Source: Clostridia bacterium (GTDB lineage Bacteria; Bacillota; Clostridia; Christensenellales; CAG-314). From it: 57,324 bases of DNA. This document shows, piece after piece, positions 1 through 8,903 of this stretch. The stretch's first letter is position 1, and each line of letters opens with the position of its first letter. The stretch spans positions 1-57,324 of the forward strand of contig JAFQSA010000003.1 of the NCBI GenBank assembly GCA_017409765.1, written 5' to 3'. The notes under the pieces are model-generated. The model was given only the letters and a program-made list of their open reading frames with translations. It did not search any database and was not told the DNA's origin. The position numbers and the translations under genes are program-made.

Positions 1-1412
1 CAAACACATGTTTGGCGCTCCGCGAGCCATCCCTTGGCCCTGTTTTTGGTATCAAAGGTGGTGCAACGGGCGGAGGCTACTCCCAAATTTTGCCCATGGA
101 AGATATCAACCTGCACTTTACTGGCGACTTCCACGCAATCACATCTGCAAACAACCTTTTGTGCGCAATGATTGACAACAGCATCTTCCAAGGCAATCCA
201 CTAAACATCAACCCCGATCACGTGGTGTTCAACCGCACTTTGGACGTAAACGACCGTGCTCTGCGTGGTGTTACAGTTAACGATGGTGTAAAGGACACAA
301 TCCCCCACAAGGAAAAGTTCAACATCACCGCCGCTTGCGAAGTTATGGCAATTTTGACACTTGCCGAGGACCTCAAAGACCTCAAGTATCGCCTTGGTAA
401 CATTTTGGTTGCCTACACGTTTGATGGCAAGCCAGTTTTTGCACGCGATCTAAACGCGCAAGACGCCATGGCAATCCTTTTGAAAGATGCTTTGAAACCT
501 AACCTTGTTCAAACAATTGGTGGCACACCTGCATTTGTTCACTGCGGACCATTTGCTAACATTGCCCACGGTTGCAACAGCGTACTCGCAACAAAACTTG
601 CAATGAGCTACGCCGACTACACCGTTACCGAAGCGGGCTTTGGTGCCGACCTCGGTGCGGAAAAGTTCCTGGACGTAAAATGCCGTTTTGCAAACCTCAA
701 ACCCAATGCCGTTGTTATGGTTGCAACCATCCGCGCTTTGAAACTTCACGGTGGTGCTGACAAAAACAACTTGGCAGTGGAAGACCTTTCCGCTTTGGAA
801 AAGGGTATTTGCAACTTGATTCGTCACGTAAACAACATCAAAAACGTCTACAAACTTCCTTGTGTTGTTGCAATCAACAAGTTCACAAGCGATACCGATG
901 CGGAAATTGCCTACGTTAAGCAAGAAGTGGAAAAACTTGGTGTACAAGCAATTCCAAGTGACGTTTGGGGCCAAGGTGGTCAAGGCACAATCGACCTTGC
1001 CAACGCAGTTGTGGAACTTTGCAAAGAAGATAACTCCACGTTTACCTTTGCTTACCAAGATGACGAAGACGTAAAAACAAAGATTTACAACGTTGCAACA
1101 AAGATTTACGGTGCAAAGGACGTTGCCTTTTCCGAAAAGGCTCTGGAAAGTTTGCGCAATCTTGAGCAACTTGGCATTTCCAAGATGCCGGTTGTAATTG
1201 CAAAAACACAATACAGTTTTAGCGACAACATGAAACTTTTGGGCGCGCCAACTGGATTTACTTTGCAAATCAACGATATCGAGTATCGTGGCGGCGCGCA
1301 ATTCTTGGTGGCAATTGCTGGTAACATGTTGCTTATGCCAGGACTATCCAAAACACCAAACGCTGTAAACATGACTATTGATGACGAGGGTAAAATCGAT
1401 GGACTCTACTAA
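1..1412 (+). CDS. fhs: Formate-tetrahydrofolate ligase, 5'-truncated by window edge
   Basis: Cytoplasmic enzyme that makes 10-formyl-THF from formate, THF and ATP. The frame is already open at base 3, so the true start and roughly the first 85-90 residues of this ~555-residue family, including the P-loop, lie before the window. What is visible starts in the block ALREPSLGPVFGIKGGA, continues with GGGYSQ and the signature PMEDINLHFTGD, and runs to a normal C-terminus ending DGLY. The TTG at 12 is an internal Leu codon, not a start. tdk follows after 19 bp, probably on the same transcript. With FolD (44660) and TrmFO (7038) it belongs to the folate one-carbon network of this organism. Confidence 0.97.
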   Translation, partial: NTCLALREPSLGPVFGIKGGATGGGYSQILPMEDINLHFTGDFHAITSANNLLCAMIDNSIFQGNPLNINPDHVVFNRTLDVNDRALRGVTVNDGVKDTIPHKEKFNITAACEVMAILTLAEDLKDLKYRLGNILVAYTFDGKPVFARDLNAQDAMAILLKDALKPNLVQTIGGTPAFVHCGPFANIAHGCNSVLATKLAMSYADYTVTEAGFGADLGAEKFLDVKCRFANLKPNAVVMVATIRALKLHGGADKNNLAVEDLSALEKGICNLIRHVNNIKNVYKLPCVVAINKFTSDTDAEIAYVKQEVEKLGVQAIPSDVWGQGGQGTIDLANAVVELCKEDNSTFTFAYQDDEDVKTKIYNVATKIYGAKDVAFSEKALESLRNLEQLGISKMPVVIAKTQYSFSDNMKLLGAPTGFTLQINDIEYRGGAQFLVAIAGNMLLMPGLSKTPNAVNMTIDDEGKIDGLY

Positions 1413-1431
1413 TACACAAAAGAGAAGAATC

Positions 1432-2013
1432 ATGCACAGTTTGTACTTCAACTACGGCACAATGGGCAGTAGCAAGTCGGCACAAGCATTGATGGTAAAG
1501 TTCAACTACGAGCACAAAGGTATGAAAGTTATGCTTGTCAAGCCCGCTTTGGACAACCGTGGCGACGTGGATGGTCCCAAAGTGCGCTCTCGCATTGGTC
1601 TTGTTGCCGATTGCTTGACAATCACTCCTGAGCAAAGTTTTTTGGATTTGTTCGAAAGCTACAAAACAGAGCATGGTTGCGATTGCATCATCGTTGACGA
1701 AGCACAATTTTGCACAGCAGCGCACATCGACCAACTAAAGCAACTAACAAAGTTTGTGCCAGTTTTGTGCTACGGACTTTTGACCGACTTTACAAACAAA
1801 CTTTTCGAAGGTAGCAAGCGCCTTGTTGAACTTGCCGATTCCCTTAGGGAAATCAAATCCGTTTGTCGTTGCGGTCGTAAGGCCACGGTTAACGCTCGCT
1901 TTGTCAATGGCAAGTGCGTAGATGATGGTCCAGTTGTACTTATTGGCGGAGACGAAAGCTACGTCAACATGTGCTATTGGTGCTGGCAGGACGAACTCAA
2001 AAAGAACAAATAA
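1432..2013 (+). CDS. tdk: Thymidine kinase (type II)
   Basis: Phosphorylates thymidine to dTMP in pyrimidine salvage. The 193-residue protein opens with LYFNYGTMGSSKSAQALM, a divergent P-loop in which GTMGSSKS stands in for the usual GxMxxGKS. It then has the VDEAQF motif carrying the catalytic Glu, the CYGLLTDF lasso segment, and two Cys pairs (CRC and CYWC) that fit the structural zinc site of type II enzymes. The frame is open from 1378, but a start there would overlap fhs; the ATG at 1432 lies behind AGAGAAG and gives the normal N-terminus. A strong terminator follows 7 bp after the stop. Confidence 0.93.
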   Translation: MHSLYFNYGTMGSSKSAQALMVKFNYEHKGMKVMLVKPALDNRGDVDGPKVRSRIGLVADCLTITPEQSFLDLFESYKTEHGCDCIIVDEAQFCTAAHIDQLKQLTKFVPVLCYGLLTDFTNKLFEGSKRLVELADSLREIKSVCRCGRKATVNARFVNGKCVDDGPVVLIGGDESYVNMCYWCWQDELKKNK

Positions 2014-2019
2014 CTAGAG

Positions 2020-2045
2020 GGCAGAGAAATTTCTCTGCCTTTTTT
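2020..2045 (+). terminator. Rho-independent terminator after fhs-tdk
   Basis: GGCAGAGAAA and TTTCTCTGCC form a perfect inverted repeat at 2020-2039, followed directly by six T (2040-2045). It ends the fhs-tdk unit. Confidence 0.9.
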
Positions 2046-2080
2046 GATATCAAAATAGCCGTCAAGTTTGCTCTAAATTG

Positions 2081-2130
2081 TCCAAATTTTGCCAAAATTT
2101 CTCAAAATAAAAAAATATTGTTAAAAATTT
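2081..2130 (+). repeat. Phased A/T-tract array upstream of the comM promoter
   Basis: Five consecutive 10-bp blocks each carry an A or A/T run at nearly the same offset (CCAAATTTT, CCAAAATTT, TCAAAATAA, AAATATTG, TAAAAATTT). A-tracts repeating once per helical turn bend DNA. The array ends 14 bp before the -35 box at 2145, the usual place for an UP-element or bent activator region. Bending is inferred, not measured. Confidence 0.5.
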
Positions 2131-2144
2131 TTTGTCAAAACTAC

Positions 2145-2173
2145 TTGTCTAATTGCAAAAGTGACATTATACT
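2145..2173 (+). promoter_or_regulatory. Sigma-A promoter for comM-dprA-topA operon
   Basis: TTGTCT (2145-2150), 17-bp spacer, TATACT (2168-2173). The expected transcription start near 2180 gives a leader of about 30 nt before comM. It drives the eight-gene run to the terminator at 10951. Confidence 0.75.
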
Positions 2174-2209
2174 ATAGGGGCAAATGCTAAATTATACTGG
2201 AGAAATATT

Positions 2210-3736
2210 ATGTTAGCGCTGATAAAAAGTTACGGAGTCAAAGGAATAGAGGGTTTCCCTGTCATGGCAGAAGTGGACATGCACGCTGGTATGCCCACCT
2301 ACGACATTGTTGGTCTTGCCGATACTGCCGTAAAGGAATCCAAGGAGCGCGTCCGTTCCGCCATCAAAAACAGTGGCTACAACTATCCAGTTGCATCTTG
2401 CGTAATTAACCTTGCTCCAGCGGATGTCAAAAAGGAGGGCAGTCTGTACGACCTTCCCATTGCCATTGGCATGCTTGCAGCAAGCAAACAAATCCCTTAC
2501 GAAAATCTTAAAAAGGCCGTTATGATTGGCGAACTTTCTTTGAATGGCGAAGTGCGCAAAATCAACGGTATTTTGCCAATGATCATTTCCGCCCGCCAAC
2601 AAGGGGAAAATGTTTTTGTAATCCCCAAGGCAAACTCCGACGAAGCGGTGTTTATCGAAGGCGCACAAATCTACCCCGTAGCAACACTCCGCGAGGCAGT
2701 AGAGTTTTTGACAGGTCAAACGGAAATGCAACCCTTGGAAACTCGCAGTTGGCAAAAGGATTTGCAATTTAACCACAGCGACAACGACTTCAAGTATATC
2801 AAAGGCCAATTTGCAGCCAAGCGCGCAATGGAAATTGCCGTTGCAGGTGGTCACAACATCATCATGATTGGGCCACCAGGCGCAGGTAAAACTATGATTG
2901 CTCGTGCTGTGCCATCCATCATGCCCAACATGACCTTCGAGGAGGCATTGGAAGTTGCCAAAATCCACTCGGTATCCGGTCAGTTGGAAAATGGCTTTGT
3001 GTACGAGCGACCTTTCCGCACACCTCACCACTCGGCAACAATGGTTGCTTTGACCGGTGGTGGCAACAAGGCAAAGCCTGGCGAGATTTCCTTGGCGCAC
3101 AATGGCGTGCTTTTCTTGGACGAATTGCCTGAGTACAACCGTCAAACGCTGGAAACACTTCGTCAACCATTGGAAGACGGCCAAATCACAGTTGCTCGCA
3201 ACGCAATCAGTATTACATATCCAGCGGACTTTATGCTAATTGCCAGCATGAACCCTTGTCCATGTGGCAACTACGGTAGTGCCACAGCCGAGTGCAAATG
3301 CTCCGCTGCGCAAATCCACAAGTATTTGTCCAAGCTTTCCGGCCCACTTTTGGACAGAATAGATATCCACGTAGAAGTGGACAACGTTACCTACGACCAA
3401 CTTCAGGAAGATACCCTTGCCGAGTCCTCAGAAGCTATCCGCAAACGCGTTAACAAAGCACGCGAAATTCAATTGGAGCGCTTCAAGGCAAATGGTCGCA
3501 CTTGCAACGCGCAAATGACCTCTAGCGACATCAAAAAGTACTGCAAATTGGACCATCAAAGTGTCCAACTTGTGGAGGAATCATTCGCAAAACTCAACCT
3601 TTCCGCTCGTGCATACAACCGCATCTTGAAGGTTGCGCGTACCATTGCCGATTTGGAAGGCTCACAAAACATCACCGTTCGCCACATTGCGGAATCTTTG
3701 CAATACCGCACGTTGGACAGGAAGTATCGAGTGTAA
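2210..3736 (+). CDS. comM: ComM/YifB-family Mg-chelatase-like AAA+ ATPase
   Basis: 508 residues, the full length of the ComM/YifB family. An N-terminal ribosomal-S5-like fold (start MLALIKSYGVKGIEGFPV) precedes a Mg-chelatase-type AAA+ module. Walker A GPPGAGKT is at residues 221-228, VLFLDELPE is Walker B, and there is a Cys cluster MNPCPCGNYG...CKC. The C-terminal helical lid carries LSARAYNRILKVARTIADL. In competent bacteria ComM is a hexameric helicase that drives branch migration of incoming DNA; its pairing here with dprA 3 bp downstream supports a recombination or transformation role. ATG 2210 has GGAGAA upstream. Confidence 0.93.
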   Translation: MLALIKSYGVKGIEGFPVMAEVDMHAGMPTYDIVGLADTAVKESKERVRSAIKNSGYNYPVASCVINLAPADVKKEGSLYDLPIAIGMLAASKQIPYENLKKAVMIGELSLNGEVRKINGILPMIISARQQGENVFVIPKANSDEAVFIEGAQIYPVATLREAVEFLTGQTEMQPLETRSWQKDLQFNHSDNDFKYIKGQFAAKRAMEIAVAGGHNIIMIGPPGAGKTMIARAVPSIMPNMTFEEALEVAKIHSVSGQLENGFVYERPFRTPHHSATMVALTGGGNKAKPGEISLAHNGVLFLDELPEYNRQTLETLRQPLEDGQITVARNAISITYPADFMLIASMNPCPCGNYGSATAECKCSAAQIHKYLSKLSGPLLDRIDIHVEVDNVTYDQLQEDTLAESSEAIRKRVNKAREIQLERFKANGRTCNAQMTSSDIKKYCKLDHQSVQLVEESFAKLNLSARAYNRILKVARTIADLEGSQNITVRHIAESLQYRTLDRKYRV

Positions 3737-3739
3737 ACT

Positions 3740-4828
3740 ATGTATTCTATTGAAGAAAAATTTTGTATATTGCTTGGCGAAAGGTTAGTTTCAGCAAAGA
3801 AGTTCTATAATATACTTAACAACTTCGAAACTGTTACGGAAGTTATCGAAAACTTTGCTACCGACTCCGCCATTGCACAAATTCTTGGCGAGGACTACCA
3901 AAAACTTGTCAACGATTGGACACAGGGCGGTGCGGATGATATAATTGCCGACATGCAACGCAACAACGTTGTGGCGATAACTTGTTTTTCCGACGATTTT
4001 CCACAAAACCTTTCGTATATTGACGACAAGCCCTATGTACTCTTTTGTCAAGGGGACGTAAGCTTGCTCAACTCCGAGTGTATGGCAGTTATCGGCACGC
4101 GCAAAGCAAGTGTCTACGGCAGAAAAGTTGCCAAGGATTTTACCGCTGTGCTTTCGGAACAATTTACCATCGTTAGCGGACTTGCCTACGGTATTGATAG
4201 CATTGCCCACGAATCCGCATTGGAACACGATGGCAAAACTATTGCCGTGCTTGGTAGCGGTGTTTTGCACATCTACCCAACTTCCAACAAATCCCTTGCG
4301 GAAAAAATTGTAGCAAATGGTGGCCTTATCGTAAGTGAGTACGGTCTACGCGAGTATCCCGCGCCATACCATTTCCCACACCGCAATCGAATTGTATCGG
4401 GACTTAGTCACGGACTACTTGTGTGCCAAGCACCTTTGAAAAGTGGCACAAACTCCACAGTAGAACTTGCCTTGGAGCAGGGCAAAGATATCTTTGCTGT
4501 TCCTGGTGAAATCTACGACATGGGCTTTTCTGGTAATAACAAACTTATCAAAAGCATGCAGGGCGCATGTGTAACCAGCCCTCGAGATATCATCGACTAC
4601 TACCATCTTGATGCGCATCAAGTGGAAAAACAAACCTATCAATTTACCATCGAAGAGCAAACAATTGTCAACGTACTTGCGGAAAACGGCCAAATGACCT
4701 TTGACCAACTGTACCTTGCAACGCAAATACCCCTAGCGGAACTAAACTTTTTGTTGGCAAATTTGGAACTTAGAAGTATAATTGCAAAGTTACCCGGTAA
4801 TGTCTACCGGATGTATGGAGATATTTAA
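3740..4828 (+). CDS. dprA: DNA-processing protein DprA (Smf)
   Basis: Single-stranded DNA-binding protein that loads RecA during natural transformation. Its 362 residues show the Rossmann-like core: AVIGTRKASVYGR, SGLAYGIDSIAHESAL, AVLGSGVLHIYP, GGLIVSEYG, FPHRNRIVSGLS and SGTNSTVELALEQGKDIFAVPG. A C-terminal winged-helix-like region follows (residues about 295-362). It sits between comM and topA with a 3-bp gap on one side and a TAATG stop/start overlap on the other, so translation is probably coupled. DprA also occurs in species not known to be competent, and no com uptake genes are in this window. Confidence 0.96.
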   Translation: MYSIEEKFCILLGERLVSAKKFYNILNNFETVTEVIENFATDSAIAQILGEDYQKLVNDWTQGGADDIIADMQRNNVVAITCFSDDFPQNLSYIDDKPYVLFCQGDVSLLNSECMAVIGTRKASVYGRKVAKDFTAVLSEQFTIVSGLAYGIDSIAHESALEHDGKTIAVLGSGVLHIYPTSNKSLAEKIVANGGLIVSEYGLREYPAPYHFPHRNRIVSGLSHGLLVCQAPLKSGTNSTVELALEQGKDIFAVPGEIYDMGFSGNNKLIKSMQGACVTSPRDIIDYYHLDAHQVEKQTYQFTIEEQTIVNVLAENGQMTFDQLYLATQIPLAELNFLLANLELRSIIAKLPGNVYRMYGDI

Positions 4829-7041
4829 TGAAACTAGTTATTGTAGAGTCACCTGCCAAGGCGAAAACTATCGCAAAGTATTTGGGCAGTGACTACGTGG
4901 TACACGCTTCTCGTGGTCATATTTGGGATTTGCCTGTCAAGAGTATGGGTATCGATTTCAACAACAACTACGAACCAGAACTTGAAGCGCGCAAGCCGGA
5001 ACAAAGGGAAACAATCGAACGACTCAAAAAAGCAGTAAAGCAAGCGGAACAAGTGTTCCTCGCAACCGACCCGGACCGCGAGGGCGAGGCCATTTCCTAC
5101 CACCTTTTGTGTGCATTGGGATTGGATCCACAACAAAAAAACCGCATCATGTTCAACGAAATTTCCAAAAAGGCTGTCAACGATGCCATCCAACGCCCCG
5201 ACTACATCAACAAGGGTTTGGTAGATGCTCAACAAGCGCGTCGCGTTTTGGATAGACTTGTTGGTTACACTTTGTCCCCCGTTTTGTGCAAAAAAATTCG
5301 CAACAATCTTTCCGCAGGACGTGTTCAATCGGCGGCTCTTCGCATCATTGTTGACCGCGAAAAGGAAATTTTGAACTTCAAACCAGAGGAATATTGGAAT
5401 ATTTCCGCAATTCTTCAAAAGAAGGGTGTCAAGCCACAATTCAAGGTAAACTTGACGGAGCGCAAGGGCAAAAAGTTCAAAATTACCAACAAGGACAAGT
5501 GCGACGAGGCTTTGGCAGTACTAAATGCCAATCCATTTGTTGTATCCAAGGTAAAAAAGACGGTTGCCGTAAGCAAGCCACAACCACCATTTACCACAAG
5601 CACAATGCAACAAGATGCGGTAAACAAACTCAAAATGTCCAGCGAAACCACAATGAAGATTGCTCAACAACTTTACGAAGGTATCGACATTGGTGGCGAG
5701 CATTTGGCTCTTGTAACGTACATCCGTACCGACTCCGTTCGCGTGTCCATCGATGCGCAAAACCAAGCGCGAAACTACATTGCCAACAAGTATGGTCCAG
5801 AGTACGTACCCACAAAGCCCAACTTTTACGTTAGCAAAAAGCAAGCTCAAGATGCCCACGAAGCAATTCGTCCCATCAACCTGGATATGACTCCCGAGTA
5901 CATCAAGGACAAGGTTTCTCGCAATCAATATCTGCTTTACAAACTCATTTACGAACGCTTTTTGGCAAGTCAAGCAAGCCCTGCAACTTTCAACAGTACA
6001 GTTGTAACTGTCGAGTGTGGCGACTACGGACTGACTGCATCTGGCAAAACACCTTTGTTTGATGGTTACCTCGCTATCTATGCCGAAGCAAAGGGCAAAA
6101 CTGACGAGGAAAAGGAAGAAAACGTTACCCTTCCACCTTTGGAAGTAGGGGACAATTTGAACCTTGTCAAACTTTCCAGCGAGCAAAAGTTCACAAAACC
6201 ACCCACTCGCTATACCGAGGCAAGCATCATCAAAACTATGGAAGAAAAGGGCATTGGTCGTCCAAGTACTTACGCAACAATCATGCAAACGTTGTACAAG
6301 CGTGAGTACATCAAAAAGGATGGCAAGTACCTCGTTCCAGAAAACTTGGGCATTCAAGTTACCGAGTACCTCGAGCAATACTTTGGCGAAGTGGTGGACA
6401 TTGCCTTTACTGCGGAAATGGAGGACAGATTGGACTCCATCGAAGACAACAACGAACCTTGGTACAAGGTTGTGGACAGTTTTTACCAACCTTTGAACAA
6501 AAAGGTATCTGTTGCAATGCACGGCGAAAAAATCCACGTTCAAGACGAAGTTAGCGACGTTCTTTGCGACAAATGTGGCAAGCCAATGCTCATCAAAACT
6601 GGTAGATACGGCAAGTATCTTGCTTGTAGTGGCTATCCAAGTTGCTCCAACATTCGCAGTTTGAAGGAAAAAACTCCACCAAAGCAAACAAACGTCCTTT
6701 GTGATATTTGTGGCGCGCCAATGTTGGAACGCGAAGGTCGTTTTGGCAAGTATCTTGCTTGCTCCAACTATCCACATTGCAAAAACACAAAACCCATCAC
6801 CGAAGTGGTGGCAAAGTGTCCCAAGTGTGGTGGTAACGTTGTAAAACGCGCATCCAAGCGTGGCACAATTTTCTATGGTTGCACAAACTACCCAACCTGC
6901 GACTTTGTATCTTGGGATGTGCCAACGGGCAAACTTTGCCCAATTTGCCAAGCCCCATTGGTCTACAAGGAAAGCCGTGGCAAAAAAACTATTGTCTGCT
7001 CCACAAAGGGATGCAGCTACAAGGACGAAAGTAATCAATGA
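4828..7041 (+). CDS. topA: DNA topoisomerase I (type IA)
   Basis: Relaxes negative supercoils through a 5'-phosphotyrosine intermediate. The 737-residue protein begins with the TOPRIM domain (KLVIVESPAKAKTIAKYLG; acidic DPDREGEAI near residue 90). The active-site Tyr is Y298 in TYIRTDSVR, and GIGRPSTYA belongs to the core. The C-terminus has four four-Cys zinc-ribbon modules (starting near CDKCGKPML, CDICGAPML, CPKCGGNVV and CPICQAPLV). It overlaps dprA and trmFO by TAATG and ATGA junctions, giving the dprA-topA-trmFO order common in Firmicutes. Confidence 0.98.
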   Translation: MKLVIVESPAKAKTIAKYLGSDYVVHASRGHIWDLPVKSMGIDFNNNYEPELEARKPEQRETIERLKKAVKQAEQVFLATDPDREGEAISYHLLCALGLDPQQKNRIMFNEISKKAVNDAIQRPDYINKGLVDAQQARRVLDRLVGYTLSPVLCKKIRNNLSAGRVQSAALRIIVDREKEILNFKPEEYWNISAILQKKGVKPQFKVNLTERKGKKFKITNKDKCDEALAVLNANPFVVSKVKKTVAVSKPQPPFTTSTMQQDAVNKLKMSSETTMKIAQQLYEGIDIGGEHLALVTYIRTDSVRVSIDAQNQARNYIANKYGPEYVPTKPNFYVSKKQAQDAHEAIRPINLDMTPEYIKDKVSRNQYLLYKLIYERFLASQASPATFNSTVVTVECGDYGLTASGKTPLFDGYLAIYAEAKGKTDEEKEENVTLPPLEVGDNLNLVKLSSEQKFTKPPTRYTEASIIKTMEEKGIGRPSTYATIMQTLYKREYIKKDGKYLVPENLGIQVTEYLEQYFGEVVDIAFTAEMEDRLDSIEDNNEPWYKVVDSFYQPLNKKVSVAMHGEKIHVQDEVSDVLCDKCGKPMLIKTGRYGKYLACSGYPSCSNIRSLKEKTPPKQTNVLCDICGAPMLEREGRFGKYLACSNYPHCKNTKPITEVVAKCPKCGGNVVKRASKRGTIFYGCTNYPTCDFVSWDVPTGKLCPICQAPLVYKESRGKKTIVCSTKGCSYKDESNQ

Positions 7042-8339
7042 AAGTAAAAATTATAGGTGGTGGCTTTGCCGGTTGCGAAAGTGCCTACCACCTTTTGAAG
7101 CGTGGCGTGGAGGTCACTCTGGTGGAAATGAAACCCCACAAAAAATCTCCTGCCCACAAACTGGATACTCTTTGCGAAGTTGTTTGTTCCAACTCCTTCA
7201 AAAGTGACGACATTGGCACGTCAAGTGGCCTGTTGAAGGCGGAAATGCGCCTTTTGGATAGTATCGTCATCAAGATTGCCGAGCAAACAAAGGTGCCAGC
7301 AGGCAATGCGCTTGCCGTTGACCGCGACTTGTTTAGCCAACAAATGACGCAAACTTTGCAAAGTTTCCCCAATTTTACAATGCAAAACTACACCGAGGAC
7401 AGCCTTTCCACCGATGGCTACGACTTTGTTATCGTGGCTACTGGTCCACTTACTGACGAAAGTTTGATTCCTGCCTTTCAACAAATCTTTGGCGACGACT
7501 TTTTGTACTTTTTTGATGCTGTTGCGCCCATTGTCACAGCGGAAAGCATCAATTTCGACAGTGCATTTGTTGCAAGTAGGTACGGCAAAGGCGATGCCGA
7601 CTACATCAACTGTCCAATGAACAAGGAGGAGTATTTGGCATTTTACAACGCCCTTATCTCCGCGGAAACGGTGGAACTAAAGGATTTTGAAAACAACGTT
7701 TTCGAAGGTTGCATGCCTATCGAAGTTATGGCTAGCCGTGGTTCAGACACAATGCGTTTTGGCCCACTAAAGCCTGTTGGACTACGCGACCCACGCAAGC
7801 CGGAGGAAAGACCCTATGCAGTTTTGCAACTACGCAAGGAAAACCAAACAGGCACGTTGTACAACCTTGTTGGTTTCCAAACTCACCTCAAATGGGGCGA
7901 ACAAAAGCGTGTATTTAGCATGATTCCCGCATTGAAAGATGCCGAGTTTGTTCGCTACGGTGTTATGCACCGCAATACATATATCAACGCACCCAAGTTT
8001 TTGAATGGTTGCTTCCAACTTAAAAGCAATCCAAAGTTGTTTTTTGCCGGCCAACTTACCGGTGTGGAGGGCTACATGGAGTCCGCCGTTAGCGGTTTGG
8101 TGGCAGCGTTGCAAGGTTATCGCATTTTTAGCGGACTTGAGCCATTGGACTTTACCAATTACACAATGACAGGTGCGCTTTGCAACCACATTGCCGAGGA
8201 CTTTGGCGACTACAGCCCAATGAACTCCAACTTTGGCATTTTGGTTCCATTCGAGGAAAAAATTCGTGACAAATCAGCTCGAAAGTTAGCATACTCCGAG
8301 CGTGCAATACAAAAAATGAAACAAGTCTTAGGCTTGTAG
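7038..8339 (+). CDS. trmFO: Folate/FAD-dependent tRNA (uracil-54-C5)-methyltransferase TrmFO
   Basis: Makes ribothymidine at position 54 of tRNA, using methylene-THF as carbon donor and FAD as reductant. The 433-residue protein has the N-terminal dinucleotide-binding loop IIGGGFAGCESA, the TrmFO-specific CEVVCSNSFKS, the block CPMNKEEY, and the C-terminal GQLTGVEGYMESA. It shares ATGA with topA and sits 10 bp before hslV. In Bacillus a XerC-type recombinase gene normally separates trmFO from hslV; it is absent here. Confidence 0.97.
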   Translation: MKVKIIGGGFAGCESAYHLLKRGVEVTLVEMKPHKKSPAHKLDTLCEVVCSNSFKSDDIGTSSGLLKAEMRLLDSIVIKIAEQTKVPAGNALAVDRDLFSQQMTQTLQSFPNFTMQNYTEDSLSTDGYDFVIVATGPLTDESLIPAFQQIFGDDFLYFFDAVAPIVTAESINFDSAFVASRYGKGDADYINCPMNKEEYLAFYNALISAETVELKDFENNVFEGCMPIEVMASRGSDTMRFGPLKPVGLRDPRKPEERPYAVLQLRKENQTGTLYNLVGFQTHLKWGEQKRVFSMIPALKDAEFVRYGVMHRNTYINAPKFLNGCFQLKSNPKLFFAGQLTGVEGYMESAVSGLVAALQGYRIFSGLEPLDFTNYTMTGALCNHIAEDFGDYSPMNSNFGILVPFEEKIRDKSARKLAYSERAIQKMKQVLGL

Positions 8340-8349
8340 GAGGTAAACC

Positions 8350-8901
8350 ATGGCAGAAGTATTTTCTGATACAATCAAAGGTACAACCATATGTGCAGTA
8401 AAGCGCAATGGCAAAATTGCCGTTGCAGGTGACGGCCAAGTTACTGCCGGCCAAAGCGTAATTATGAAAGGCAACGCCGTAAAGGTAAGACGCATCTACG
8501 ATGGCAAAATTATCACAGGTTTTGCTGGTAGTGTAGCGGACGCCTTCACTCTTTCGGAAAAGTTCGAAGAAATGCTCCAAAAGTTTAGCGGAAACCTTCT
8601 TCGCTCCGCTGTGGAAGTTGCTCAACTTTGGCGCAGAGATAACGTTATGCGCAAATTGGAAGCAATGATGATTGTTGCCGACAAAGAAAACGTATTTTTG
8701 CTTTCCGGCACAGGGGACGTTATCGAGCCAGACGATGGTGTTGTGGCAATCGGTAGTGGCGGAAACTACGCTCTTGCTGCGGCAAAGGCACTCTATCGCA
8801 ACACCGATTTGTCCGCTAGCGAAATTGCTCGCAAGGCATTGGAAGTTGCCAGCGAAATTTGCGTATTTACTAACGGTCATATCACCGTTGAGGAGGCATA
8901 G
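8350..8901 (+). CDS. hslV: ATP-dependent protease proteolytic subunit HslV (ClpQ)
   Basis: Proteolytic core of the HslUV two-component proteasome-like protease. 183 residues. The catalytic N-terminal Thr is expected at T12, after an 11-residue propeptide ([11 protein letters not shown]), as in Bacillus ClpQ rather than the E. coli form with only Met removed. Family blocks visible: [39 protein letters not shown] and the C-terminal [12 protein letters not shown]. The RBS is a strong GGAGGT. hslU follows after 2 bp. Confidence 0.97.
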   Translation: MAEVFSDTIKGTTICAVKRNGKIAVAGDGQVTAGQSVIMKGNAVKVRRIYDGKIITGFAGSVADAFTLSEKFEEMLQKFSGNLLRSAVEVAQLWRRDNVMRKLEAMMIVADKENVFLLSGTGDVIEPDDGVVAIGSGGNYALAAAKALYRNTDLSASEIARKALEVASEICVFTNGHITVEEA

Positions 8902-8903
8902 TT

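Noticed and set aside
5521..7038. 505-codon minus-strand frame opposite topA, and similar long ones opposite hslU (8877-10106) and nusA (29024-30250)
   Set aside because: They mirror highly recognisable plus-strand genes. Their Phe/Cys/Asn-rich sequence is what the plus-strand codon bias produces in antisense.
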